NCBI GenBank assembly: GCA_009785605.1
Contig: WQVY01000002.1
Location: 1-64,000, forward strand
DNA from: Defluviitaleaceae bacterium
GTDB taxonomy: Bacteria; Bacillota; Clostridia; Lachnospirales; WQUN01
Direction of reading: 5' to 3'
Length of the DNA stretch: 64,000 nt
In this document: in pieces, positions 28,416 to 38,133 of the stretch
How the letters are laid out: every line of letters starts with the position of its first letter
Position numbering within the stretch: position 1 is the stretch's first letter
Notes under the pieces: model-generated
Told to the model about the DNA's origin: nothing
What the model saw: the letters and a program-made list of their open reading frames with translations, nothing else
The model's database searches: none
Position numbers and translations under genes: made by a program

Positions 28416-29453
28416 CTATAGCGGGTTGCTATATATACATGTAGAGTTGCGTAAAATTAGTTTAGAGCTAAGCTCTACATATTGCGGGTTGTTTTCAATT
28501 TCATTCCTGATACGTTTTATTAGCATTTTTGCACTTTCTATACCCACTTCGTAAAAAGGTTGCTCTATCACAGATATCCCGCCGCTTATTAGCCTCGTCC
28601 AGTGCAGGTTATCGTAGCCGCATACCCCCAAATCTTCGGGAATCTTTAGGCCAAGCTCATGTGCGGCACCCAATAAGTTAAGTGTTGCCATTGGTGTAGA
28701 CGCAAAAGCCGCAACTTTTTTACCAGCGTTTTTTTTCATAAAATCTGCAAGTGATACGCGATAACCTTCTTCTTGGTCCCCTTGAAGGACATAGGCAAAC
28801 GCTTCCGGGTTAGCGATATATTCCCTGGATTGGTTAATGAATGCGTTATAACGCGCAAGACGGACATTGCTTTTTAGCAGCTCCGAAGAAAAAAGCCCAA
28901 CAACATCGAACCCTACGTCATACAGTGTCTTTATTGCATGCTTAGACATGGCGTAGTTGTCTGTTGTTACAACATCAAAAATAGGCTTATTTATTGTCCT
29001 GTCTGCCAGCACAATTTTGGCCCCGCTGGCTCGTAGGTTTTCTAGCAACTCAAACTCGTTATAGTCTGCAACAACGACTATCAACCCTTCGACTTGCCTG
29101 TCCACCATAGACAAGATATATTCACGCTCTTTTTCTGCTTTTTCGTTGCTTGAGGCGGTTACTACTTGGTAACCCTCGCGTGAGCAATAGTCTATGATGC
29201 CTTTGATGAGCTGTACCGTTACTGGGTTTGTTACATCAGATACTATTACACCTATAAGGCCTGTTTTTTGGGATTTTAGGCTACGGGCTATGGAGTTGGG
29301 GCGGTAATCCAACTCCTCTATTACCGCCCGTATCCTGTTTTTTGTTTCTTCGGACATATGCTCGTACTTGCCGTTAAGATAACGCGAAACCGTGGTTTTA
29401 GACACACCGGCAACTTCGGACACTTTGCCAATTGTGACGGTATTGGGCTTCAC
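28416..29453 (-). CDS. LacI family transcriptional regulator (KdgR-like)
   Basis: 'VTIGKVSEVAGVSKTTVSRYLNGKYEHMSEETKNRI'; GTG start overlapping the kduI TAG. Confidence 0.92.
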   Translation of the reverse strand: MKPNTVTIGKVSEVAGVSKTTVSRYLNGKYEHMSEETKNRIRAVIEELDYRPNSIARSLKSQKTGLIGVIVSDVTNPVTVQLIKGIIDYCSREGYQVVTASSNEKAEKEREYILSMVDRQVEGLIVVVADYNEFELLENLRASGAKIVLADRTINKPIFDVVTTDNYAMSKHAIKTLYDVGFDVVGLFSSELLKSNVRLARYNAFINQSREYIANPEAFAYVLQGDQEEGYRVSLADFMKKNAGKKVAAFASTPMATLNLLGAAHELGLKIPEDLGVCGYDNLHWTRLISGGISVIEQPFYEVGIESAKMLIKRIRNEIENNPQYVELSSKLILRNSTCIYSNPL

Positions 29454-30289
29454 TATTTTAGGTCTTCCATTGCCACAACATCCATGTCTGTGAAGGTGAT
29501 ATTTTCGCCGCACATACCCCAGATAAAGGTATAACTACCCGTACCAGCACCAGAGTGGATGGACCAGCTAGGTGAAAGGATGGCTTGCTCGTTGGCTACG
29601 ATGATGTGACGGGTCTCGCTTGGCTCGCCCATTAGATGTACAACTCGTGCATCATCTGCCATGCCAAAATAGAAATACGCCTCCATACGACGCTCATGGG
29701 TATGGCTTGGCATAGTGTTCCATACACTGCCGGGGGCTAAGATGGTCATACCCATTACCAACTGGCAGGTTTCTAATACATCTGGGTGGAGATATTGGTT
29801 GATTGTGCGTTTGTTTGAAGTTTCGCTACTACCCAAGTGGACTTTTTTGGCCATTTCTAGGGTGATTAGAGTCGAAGGGTATGGGTGATGCGCTGGTGCA
29901 GAGTTGAAATAAAATTTCGGGGGACTGTCTGGGTCGGCGGCTTCGAAAGTGATATCTTTTATGCCCTTGCCTATATACAGGCCGTCTTGAAAGTTAAGGT
30001 CAAACACTTTACCGTCTAGGGTGATTTTGCCTTTGCCACCGATGTTAATAACACCACCTTCGCGGCGCTCGAAGAACGAATCTACACCCATTTCCTTACC
30101 ACCTGTAAGCGTAAGCGGTATATCTGTTGGCATAATGCCGCCTACGATAATACGGTCTATGTGGGAATAGGTAAGGTTTGCTTCACCTGGTACAAACACC
30201 GGGTCGATAAGAAAGTGCTCGCGCAGTTCTTCTGTTGTGTACAGTTTTACATCCTCTGGATGGTTTGAGTAGCGGATTTGTAGTTTCAT
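29453..30289 (-). CDS. kduI: 5-dehydro-4-deoxy-D-glucuronate isomerase
   Basis: 'RYSNHPEDVKLYTTEELREHFLID', 'MPSHTHERRMEAYFYF', 'SPSWSIHSGAGTGSYTFIWGMCGEN'. Confidence 0.95.
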   Translation of the reverse strand: MKLQIRYSNHPEDVKLYTTEELREHFLIDPVFVPGEANLTYSHIDRIIVGGIMPTDIPLTLTGGKEMGVDSFFERREGGVINIGGKGKITLDGKVFDLNFQDGLYIGKGIKDITFEAADPDSPPKFYFNSAPAHHPYPSTLITLEMAKKVHLGSSETSNKRTINQYLHPDVLETCQLVMGMTILAPGSVWNTMPSHTHERRMEAYFYFGMADDARVVHLMGEPSETRHIIVANEQAILSPSWSIHSGAGTGSYTFIWGMCGENITFTDMDVVAMEDLK

Positions 30290-30301
30290 TGTGTTCCTCC
30301 T

Positions 30302-31129
30302 TTATATAAATAATTTTTTCATGCTTGCGATGTCTTCGTGATAGCTGTCCATTTTTGCGTCTTCACGCAGTAAGCGCATTGTTGGTTTATTTTGCTTTAA
30401 CCAGTCAAAGATAAGCTTGTAGTTTATTACGCCTTCGCTTATTTTTCGCCAGGCTTTTGTATCGTTTTCTATTACTGTGTCTTTTATGTGCATTACTGCT
30501 ATCTTGTCGCCCAGCAGCTCTAGCATTTGTGTGAAAATATAGTCTTGTTCTTGTATTGTGTGGGGTAGTACAAGGTTTACCGGGTCAAAAATAACCCGCA
30601 GCTTATCACTGCCTACCTCATCCAGTAGCCGCTTTGTTATAGCCGGGGTATTGAGGGTATGCTCTGCCACGGGCTCTATGCCTATTAACACGTTTTCTGC
30701 TTCGGCTTTTTCGGCCATGCGTAGTACACTGTCTTTGAGGCGGGTATAAGCGCTTTCCCTTTCGGCTGGGGTGGCGTAGATGCTTAGGCCGGTTGTTTCT
30801 GTACCTACTATTGGCACGCCCAAAAACTTGGCATGAGATAGGTTGTCCATAAAGATTCTTACATTATCAAGCCTTTCTTGGTCGTCTGCGAGCGACGGCT
30901 CTATATAACAACCCAGCACTGTTATTTCTACATCATGCTTGGTAAAGACTGTTTTAATCTCATGCAAGACTTCTGGCGTAATTCCATCAAAATGCTCTAT
31001 GCCCACAATAGCCTTAGCTGGGGCGTATTGTACGCAATCAAAACCTGCTTTCTTGAGTGTAGCAGCTTGGTCTGCAAGGGAGCTGTATCGCCCAAAGTCA
31101 TGGGCGCGGACCCCTATTTTCATTTTCAT
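30302..31129 (-). CDS. Sugar phosphate isomerase/epimerase (TIM barrel)
   Basis: 'GFDCVQYAPAKA', 'VLIGIEPVAEHTLNTPAITKRLLDEVGSDKLRVIFDPVNLV'. Confidence 0.85.
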   Translation of the reverse strand: MKMKIGVRAHDFGRYSSLADQAATLKKAGFDCVQYAPAKAIVGIEHFDGITPEVLHEIKTVFTKHDVEITVLGCYIEPSLADDQERLDNVRIFMDNLSHAKFLGVPIVGTETTGLSIYATPAERESAYTRLKDSVLRMAEKAEAENVLIGIEPVAEHTLNTPAITKRLLDEVGSDKLRVIFDPVNLVLPHTIQEQDYIFTQMLELLGDKIAVMHIKDTVIENDTKAWRKISEGVINYKLIFDWLKQNKPTMRLLREDAKMDSYHEDIASMKKLFI

Positions 31130-31135
31130 CTCTCC

Positions 31136-31238
31136 TTAATAGACTTCTCCGGAAACTTCCATTGCGGCCAAAAATCTTAGGCATTAATAAGTTTTTGCCG
31201 CTCATTCGGAGTTTCCGGTGAAATCAAATAGACTTCTT
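31136..31238. repeat. Imperfect inverted-repeat element with AATAGACTTCT at both ends
   Basis: taatagacttctCCGGAAACTTCC...GCGGCCAAAAATCTT...AAGTTTTTGCCGC...GGAGTTTCCGGtgaaatcaaatagacttct; shared motif with 61301-61347. Confidence 0.65.
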
Positions 31239-31242
31239 TGGA

Positions 31243-32730
31243 TTACAACGTTACCCCATCTTTGAAAATAGAAATTTCACGATAGTCGTTTTCTTCGTTT
31301 CTAGCCAAAACTTCGCCGCTCGCCAAGCGTATTATATAGTCGAAAAATTGTGCCGTTAGGACTTCCATCCCTGTTTTGTCATGTAACAGCACTCCTGCAT
31401 CAAAATCTACCCAGTGCGGTTTATTTGTAGCTAATGCGGTGTTACTTGATATTTTTACAGTAGGGACAGGGCCGCCAAGTGGTGTACCCCGGCCTGTTGT
31501 AAACAATATGATATGAGCGCCTGCGGCTGTAAGGTTTGTTACTGCTACTATATCGTTGCCGGGGCCCTGCAATAGTGTCAGGCCTGGTTTTGTGACGGTT
31601 TCGCCATAGTTAAGCACGTCAACTACAGGGCTTAGGCCACCTTTTTGGGTGCATCCCAGGGATTTTTCTTCCAAGGTTGTTATCCCACCGTCTTTATTGC
31701 CAGGAGAGGGATTTTCGTAAATTTCTTGGTTATGCCTTATAAAATATCCTTTAAAATCGTTGATTAGGGTGACTGTTTTACTAAATATATCTTTGTTTAT
31801 ACAGCGGTTCATTAGCAAAGTCTCCGCGCCAAACATTTCTGGTACTTCTGTTAACAGACAAGTGCCGCCATGCCTAATAATTTCATCCGAAAGCTTCCCA
31901 ACCAGTGGGTTGGCAGTTATGCCAGAAAACCCATCCGACCCACCGCACTTTAGGCCAACAACCAGCTTGCTTACAGGCACAGGCTCACGCTTAAATATTT
32001 CGGCATAAGTCACAAGTTCGTCTATTATCGAAAGCCCTGCGGCTATATCGTCAGATACATCTTGAGTGTTAAGAAACTTAACGCGTGTATCGTCCCATGT
32101 ACCCAATACTTTTTTAAATTCATCTATGTGATTGTTTTCACAACCAAGCCCAAGCACAAGTACCGCTGCTGCATTGGGGTGGTTGGCTAAATTTTTGAGG
32201 GTGCTTTGGGTGTATACATGGTCATCACCCAACTGCGAACAACCAAACGGGTGCACAAAGGTATATATGCCGTCTACCCGGCCTTTGTGGCGGCGGTTGG
32301 CATCACTGGCTATTTTTTCGGCAATTTTGTTTACACAGCCTACTGTGTTAATAATCCATATTTCGTTACGTATGCCTACTTGGCCGTTTTTGCGCAGGTA
32401 GCCCTGGAAAGTTGCTGGGGCTGGGGCTTTGCTTTTGGATGGCATAATTTGACTGTAGGTGTATTCTAGTATGCCGCTAAGGTTGGTTTTTATATTGTGG
32501 GTATGGACATGTTCACCAGGCTTGATAAATGCTGTTGAATAGCCTATTGGGTTGTCATATTTTATTATGTTTTCGCCTTTGGCAATGGGCTTTATTGCTA
32601 TCTTGTGGCCCGCCGGGATTGGGGCCATAGCGGTTGTACATGATACGCTTTCACCCGCTTTTATATCACATAAGGCCACAGCTACATTGTCGTTGGCTCC
32701 TATCACTACTGCATTATGTGTTTTGGTCAT
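31243..32730 (-). CDS. uxaA: Altronate dehydratase
   Basis: 'FQGYLRKNGQVGIRNEIWIINTVGCVNKIAEKIA', 'LKCGGSDGFSGITANPLVG'. Confidence 0.94.
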   Translation of the reverse strand: MTKTHNAVVIGANDNVAVALCDIKAGESVSCTTAMAPIPAGHKIAIKPIAKGENIIKYDNPIGYSTAFIKPGEHVHTHNIKTNLSGILEYTYSQIMPSKSKAPAPATFQGYLRKNGQVGIRNEIWIINTVGCVNKIAEKIASDANRRHKGRVDGIYTFVHPFGCSQLGDDHVYTQSTLKNLANHPNAAAVLVLGLGCENNHIDEFKKVLGTWDDTRVKFLNTQDVSDDIAAGLSIIDELVTYAEIFKREPVPVSKLVVGLKCGGSDGFSGITANPLVGKLSDEIIRHGGTCLLTEVPEMFGAETLLMNRCINKDIFSKTVTLINDFKGYFIRHNQEIYENPSPGNKDGGITTLEEKSLGCTQKGGLSPVVDVLNYGETVTKPGLTLLQGPGNDIVAVTNLTAAGAHIILFTTGRGTPLGGPVPTVKISSNTALATNKPHWVDFDAGVLLHDKTGMEVLTAQFFDYIIRLASGEVLARNEENDYREISIFKDGVTL

Positions 32731-32733
32731 GCC

Positions 32734-34251
32734 TCACCTCAATAATAAACGCTTTAATGACTCAGCTACACCAACTGTTTGTATGCTTTGCAAATACCCT
32801 GCTGCCTTGTGCGCAAAACCGGGAAGCTTGTTTAAGTCCGTATCCCAAAAAGCAGCATGTGCACATGTTGCACTTACTATGGCACTAAAATCACATGTTT
32901 CGCTTGTAGCTTGCTGCCATTGGGCGTTAAAAAATTCTAAAACTTCTGGGCTATCGTTGGCTTCATTGGTTTTGTAAAAGGCTATAAGCGCCGCAAAACT
33001 AAATGTCAGGACATCTGGCAAGCGGTCTTTCTTCTTGTAATAATCATAAATTGTGGGTAGCACCCTGGCCTTAAACTTTGATACCGAGTTAAGGGCAATA
33101 CTAAGCAAATAATGTTTTATATGGGGATTAGAAAAACGGTCAAACACAGATGCAGCAAAGGACATTAGATCTTCTTCATCAAGGTCAAGCGTTGGGATAA
33201 TTTCTTCATAAATGCCTTTTTTCAAATATTCGATAAACAGTGGGTCACCCATCATCTCGCCTACTGTCTCTATGCCAGCCAAACGCGCAGCAAGTACTGA
33301 CATGGTGTGGCTACCGTTAAGTATACGCACTTTGCGCATCTTGTAAGATGTGACATCACTGGTCAAAACCACGTTGAGCCCTGCATTTTTGAATGGCATG
33401 TCACTTTCAATTTCTTGTAGCACATTTACTGGAGCCTCTATTGCAAAAAAGTGGAATATTTCGCCTGTAACTAGCATGTCATCTTTATAGCCAAGCTCTG
33501 CTTCAAAAACCCCCGCTTCATCACGTGGGTAGCCGGTTACGATACGGTCAACTAGCGTGTTAGCAAAATAGTTGGCCTTGTCTACCCATGTTATAAAATC
33601 ATCAGGCAGCTTCCATTTTGATGCATAGCACAGCACAACTTCTTTGAGGGTATCGCCGCTGTTGTCTATAAGTTCGCACGGCAAGAAAATAAACCCTTTG
33701 GCCATGTCACCACCAAAGTGTTTATAACGTTCATACAAAAGCGCCGTTACCTTCCCAGGGAAGCTTGCCGGTGGCCGGTCGCATAGTTTATCGGTTTCCA
33801 GGTACGCAATACCTGCTTCTGTTGTGTTTGAAATTATATAGCGCAACTGCGGGTTTTTCATTGTTTCTACATATGTATCAAAGTCTGTATATGGGTTTAT
33901 AACACGATTTATAGACGTCACAATCTGCTTACTAGCTACAGGTTTGCCGCCTTCTAGCCCACGCAACACAACTGTATAGCAACAACCTTGTGCGTTGAGC
34001 TCATTGGCCATGCCTTGGGGTATTGGCTGCACTATGGCAATACGGCCATTAAAAAAACCCTTTATGTTAAGCTTATCTATAAATGAGTCCATAAACGCGC
34101 GCAAAAAATTGCCCTCGCCAAACTGCAAAACCTTTTCTTCTAGACCACTGACGGTATTGTTTTTATTTATATGGAAACCGATTCCCATGTTACGCAAAAA
34201 ATTAGACTCCCTTTGAAGAAAGTCGCGGTCTAGCTTGTTGTATGAACCCAT
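32734..34251 (-). CDS. uxaB: Tagaturonate reductase (altronate oxidoreductase)
   Basis: 'LQFGEGNFLRAFMDSFIDKLN', 'RIVTGYPRDEAGVFEAELGYKDDMLVTGEIFHFFAIEAP', 'VRILNGSHT'. Confidence 0.92.
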   Translation of the reverse strand: MGSYNKLDRDFLQRESNFLRNMGIGFHINKNNTVSGLEEKVLQFGEGNFLRAFMDSFIDKLNIKGFFNGRIAIVQPIPQGMANELNAQGCCYTVVLRGLEGGKPVASKQIVTSINRVINPYTDFDTYVETMKNPQLRYIISNTTEAGIAYLETDKLCDRPPASFPGKVTALLYERYKHFGGDMAKGFIFLPCELIDNSGDTLKEVVLCYASKWKLPDDFITWVDKANYFANTLVDRIVTGYPRDEAGVFEAELGYKDDMLVTGEIFHFFAIEAPVNVLQEIESDMPFKNAGLNVVLTSDVTSYKMRKVRILNGSHTMSVLAARLAGIETVGEMMGDPLFIEYLKKGIYEEIIPTLDLDEEDLMSFAASVFDRFSNPHIKHYLLSIALNSVSKFKARVLPTIYDYYKKKDRLPDVLTFSFAALIAFYKTNEANDSPEVLEFFNAQWQQATSETCDFSAIVSATCAHAAFWDTDLNKLPGFAHKAAGYLQSIQTVGVAESLKRLLLR

Positions 34252-34327
34252 AAATTAATTCATGCCTCCTTCGTCGGCGGAACAAATAGGTTGGTATGAA
34301 AATCCGCTTCGCGGATGTTTCACACTT
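34248..34327 (-). repeat. 80-bp dispersed leader repeat, copy 2
   Basis: Exact match to 11163-11242 by eye; ends at the uxaB start codon. Confidence 0.95.
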
Positions 34328-34363
34328 GGCCCCCTGTTGGTGTTTACTATAAATCTCACACTT

Positions 34364-34392
34364 AGTCTAGAATACGGTATTAGTGTTGTCAA
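34364..34392 (-). promoter_or_regulatory. Sigma-A-like promoter for the hexuronate operon
   Basis: Minus strand TTGACA-17 nt-TAGACT, upstream of uxaB. Confidence 0.6.
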
Positions 34393-34482
34393 GGCCTTGT
34401 TAGGCAACAACCCCCTTTCGGACTAACATTCACTTCACATACATATAATTAATACCGCAGTTAATCAAAAGAGGTGTAAACC

Positions 34483-36969
34483 ATGAAAAGTATCTTTCTA
34501 TTTTTAATTTTGCTTATTTTTGTATCAGCCTGTGGCCACAATGATGATAACATTGGCGGCCGCCTTCCTATGGTAGTGACCGAGTGGGCCAGCGATACAG
34601 ATGGTGACGTTCTTGGCTGGTTTATACAAAACAATTATACCGACAACAACAGTTATACACCTACAGAGGTTGATATTGCCCGTATCGGCGATGACTTCCC
34701 GGTACCACGCGCCATGGTTGCCAAGATGTTGTCCCTAGCTCATACCTGTCAACAAACAATAGATTCTTGGGCACGTTACCCATCCATTATTTTTACAGAT
34801 GTAAACCTCCAAAGCTGGTATTTTAAATATGTAAATGCTGCATATACCCTTAACCAGATGTCTGGTGGAGGTACAATGTTTAGGCCTTTAGACATGCTTA
34901 CCTTACACGAGGCTGGGCTACTTATGTTGTCTTTAAACCCAGGCGGCCCGGGGCTACTTGTGACAGATGAAAACCGCAACCTCCCCATTTCATATGCGCT
35001 TTGGGTAGACCTTTTTATCCACTACATAGCAAATATAGACGAGGCTGGCGTAATCGTTACCACACAAGTAGTACCAGTTGCGCATAGCACAGTAACAGAG
35101 CAAATAATCACAAATAACGGGACATTCTCATCCATGGGCATAAACATGAGTGTTTACCTGGACAGGGAAGTAGAAATTTTACACCGAGATGGTGAAATAT
35201 TAGCACTACTGGGCCAAGTCACAGCAATGCCCACATTACACAATGTTTTACTCCAGAACATAGATACCTTTGGCATCACTGCTTTTATTGGCGGTGCTGT
35301 ACGCAACTATGTATTTGACGAAGGGGTCGCACAACCTCCTGAAGGCACCATAATTGCCGATATAACTATACATGGCAACACCGTCCTATCCATAACTCCA
35401 GCAGAAACAATATTACGCGGCACATTAGAGCAGGTAGGGCCACAAAGCATCGTATTACGCGAATGGGGCGCTATACCTATACGTTCTGGGTTTGCTGTTT
35501 ATTTAGTGGCAAACGGCAATATAACAGAAAAAAACACAGCGGACTTGATTGTGGGCGCAAACATGGCTGATTTTCATCTTACAGGGGGTGCAATTGGAGC
35601 GGCAATTATTACAAGCAAGCCCACGCCAGTTAATATTCGTGTGCTCATTGGTACGTCCAACTTTGCCGGGCTAATTCACAATTATGTGTCTATCACGGCC
35701 ACCGGCCAGTTTACAGTGTGTGATGGGAAAGACGAAATAATAAAAACCCTTGCCCAAGGCGAAGCATTTCCTGTCCCAAGCGGCCTTATGGGGCATAACC
35801 GCCTTTATATCCGGCCAGTAAACCCACAAGACCGCCTTGAAATCATAGGCCTAACACGAAACCACCCTACCCCACTTTACCGAGGCGCACTAGAAATTGC
35901 CCAATATGGTGATGGTTTTATTATTGTCAACGAATTGCCCCTAGAAGAATACTTATATGCCGTTGTCCCAAGCGAAATGCCTTCATATTTTGGGCTGCAA
36001 GCAGCTAAGGTACAGGCAATAACTGCACGTACTTTTGCCGTTAACCAATTTTACGAAAACCGCTTTAGGACATTTGGCGCACATGTAGACGACTCTGTAA
36101 TCAGCCAGGTGTACAATAATATCCCCGAAAATGATATATCCAGGGAAGCAGTACGGGCCACAGCAGGGCTGGTAATGACATACAACGGCGAAATAATCCG
36201 TGCCAATTATTTTTCTACATCCGGCGGGGTTACTGCCAACGCCGGGGAAGTATGGGCTGCCGGCAGCAGCTTCCCTGCATATACACCAGCGTTTTTGACT
36301 TCGCGCTTACAATTTGACCCAAACGATATCGTAGACCCGGTACTTCGCAGCGCAACCAAGGATTTAAGCCGCGAGCAAAATGCCGCACTATTTTTTACTG
36401 CCACCAACATACCGGCATACGAACGGTACCTACCATGGTTCCGCTGGCAGGTACGTATGACTGTAGATGAGCTTACTCAAAGCATCAATGCCACCCTACC
36501 CGCTCGCCAGCAGGCCTCGCCACACATGATACACAGCTTAGATGCCACCGGCGCAACAACAGGCATGTCTACCGGCAACATAGGACAGGTAACCGCGCTA
36601 GAGGTAACACAGCGCGGCGCTGGCGGCAATGTTATGGAGCTGCTAATAACCGGTACAAACGGCCAAGTGCGCGTACAAACGGAGTTTAATATCAGAAGCA
36701 TACTATCCCCACACGCCGCCACTATCACCCGCGAAAACGGCAGCCCCGTTAGCGGCTTAAACCTTATGCCCAGCGGCTTTTTTACCATACAAAAAGAAAC
36801 CGGCACCAATGGCGCCCTAGCATCCGTGATATTTCACGGTGGTGGGCATGGCCATGGTGCCGGTATGAGCCAAAACGGCGCTAATATAATGCTAAACCAG
36901 GGGTATAGCTATCGGGATGTGCTAAAGCATTTTTATCCCGGGGTAGAAATTGATACTAATCTCAAGTAA
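34483..36969 (+). CDS. SpoIID/LytB domain lipoprotein
   Basis: Lipobox 'LLIFVSACGHN', 'LPLEEYLYAVVPSEMPSYFGLQAAKVQAITARTFAVNQ', 'ISTSGG'-type and 'GGGHGHGAGMSQNGANIM'. Confidence 0.9.
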   Translation: MKSIFLFLILLIFVSACGHNDDNIGGRLPMVVTEWASDTDGDVLGWFIQNNYTDNNSYTPTEVDIARIGDDFPVPRAMVAKMLSLAHTCQQTIDSWARYPSIIFTDVNLQSWYFKYVNAAYTLNQMSGGGTMFRPLDMLTLHEAGLLMLSLNPGGPGLLVTDENRNLPISYALWVDLFIHYIANIDEAGVIVTTQVVPVAHSTVTEQIITNNGTFSSMGINMSVYLDREVEILHRDGEILALLGQVTAMPTLHNVLLQNIDTFGITAFIGGAVRNYVFDEGVAQPPEGTIIADITIHGNTVLSITPAETILRGTLEQVGPQSIVLREWGAIPIRSGFAVYLVANGNITEKNTADLIVGANMADFHLTGGAIGAAIITSKPTPVNIRVLIGTSNFAGLIHNYVSITATGQFTVCDGKDEIIKTLAQGEAFPVPSGLMGHNRLYIRPVNPQDRLEIIGLTRNHPTPLYRGALEIAQYGDGFIIVNELPLEEYLYAVVPSEMPSYFGLQAAKVQAITARTFAVNQFYENRFRTFGAHVDDSVISQVYNNIPENDISREAVRATAGLVMTYNGEIIRANYFSTSGGVTANAGEVWAAGSSFPAYTPAFLTSRLQFDPNDIVDPVLRSATKDLSREQNAALFFTATNIPAYERYLPWFRWQVRMTVDELTQSINATLPARQQASPHMIHSLDATGATTGMSTGNIGQVTALEVTQRGAGGNVMELLITGTNGQVRVQTEFNIRSILSPHAATITRENGSPVSGLNLMPSGFFTIQKETGTNGALASVIFHGGGHGHGAGMSQNGANIMLNQGYSYRDVLKHFYPGVEIDTNLK

Positions 36970-37054
36970 AATGTAAATTTGCCCAAACGAAAAATCACTG
37001 ATACCTGATATTTTCTATTTGGGCAAATTCTCAGAATTTATTTGAGATTAGTAT
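36953..37054. terminator. 102-bp palindromic element between convergent genes, probable bidirectional terminator
   Basis: ATACTAATCTCAA(G)TAAA...TTTGCCCAAA...TTTGGGCAAA...TTTATTTGAGATTAGTAT; overlaps 3' end of the SpoIID gene. Confidence 0.75.
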
Positions 37055-37078
37055 GAGCAGTTGCGTTAACCGTAAAAA

Positions 37079-38107
37079 TTACCTCTGCACACGCCCACTA
37101 GCATCCCCACCAGAAAGTGCATTAACCTCGCTAACACTTACCAGGTTAAAATCACCTTCTATAGAGTGCTTTAAACAGCTTGCCGCAACAGCAAACTCCA
37201 GAGCATCTTGTTTGCTTTTTCCGTTCATGAACCCATAAATTAGTCCCGCACCAAAGCTATCGCCGCCGCCTACACGGTCAACAATATTGCGTATAGAATA
37301 TTTTTTAGAAAAACATGCTTCCTTACCGTCATACAACATGGCAGACCAGTCGTTGTGGTTAGCGGAGAAGGATTCGCGCAAAGTAATAGCTACATACTCA
37401 AGCCCAAACCTGTCTACCATCTGCTTGGCAACATCTACATAGCCGTCATGGTTTAGGTGCCCAGATGTGACATCTGTACCACTTGCTGTAATACTAAAAA
37501 CATCAGACGCATCTTCTTCATTGGCTATTACCACATCAACATATGGCATAAGCTCTGCCATGGTTGCACCGGCTTCGGCCTTTGTCCATAGGTTTTTGCG
37601 GTAATTGAGGTCACAGCTTACGGTTATGTTTTTATCTTTTGCGGTTTTTGCAGCAATTTTACATATTTCAGCTGCAGACTTAGATAATGCCGGTGTAATG
37701 CCTGTGAAATGGAACCACTCTACCCCCTCGAATATCATGTTCCAGTCAAAGTCTTCTGGCTTAGCCGTAGCTATTGCAGAACCGGCCCTGTCGTATACTA
37801 CTTTGGATGGGCGTTGATTTGCACCTTTTTCTAGGAAATAGGTACCTACCCTGTCGCCGCCGCGTACAATTTTGGAGGTATCCACACCAAAACGCGCAAG
37901 CGAGTTGACCGCTGCCTGGCCTATCTCATGCTTGGGAAGCTTAGTAACATAGGCCGCATCCAAGCCGTAGTTGGCAAGCGAAACTGCTACATTGGCTTCA
38001 CCGCCGCCATATGTTGCGCCAAACTGGGATGCTTGAATAAAGCGCTCATAGCCAATGGGGGCCAGGCGTAGCATTATTTCACCAAAAGTGATTACTTTTT
38101 TCATCAT
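37079..38107 (-). CDS. kdgK: 2-dehydro-3-deoxygluconokinase (PfkB family)
   Basis: 'KVITFGEIMLRLAPIGYERFIQASQFGATYGGGEANVAVSLANYG', 'DRVGGGDSFGAGLIYG'. Confidence 0.94.
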   Translation of the reverse strand: MMKKVITFGEIMLRLAPIGYERFIQASQFGATYGGGEANVAVSLANYGLDAAYVTKLPKHEIGQAAVNSLARFGVDTSKIVRGGDRVGTYFLEKGANQRPSKVVYDRAGSAIATAKPEDFDWNMIFEGVEWFHFTGITPALSKSAAEICKIAAKTAKDKNITVSCDLNYRKNLWTKAEAGATMAELMPYVDVVIANEEDASDVFSITASGTDVTSGHLNHDGYVDVAKQMVDRFGLEYVAITLRESFSANHNDWSAMLYDGKEACFSKKYSIRNIVDRVGGGDSFGAGLIYGFMNGKSKQDALEFAVAASCLKHSIEGDFNLVSVSEVNALSGGDASGRVQR

Positions 38108-38133
38108 GACTCTCCTTTAAGATAGTATTTATG

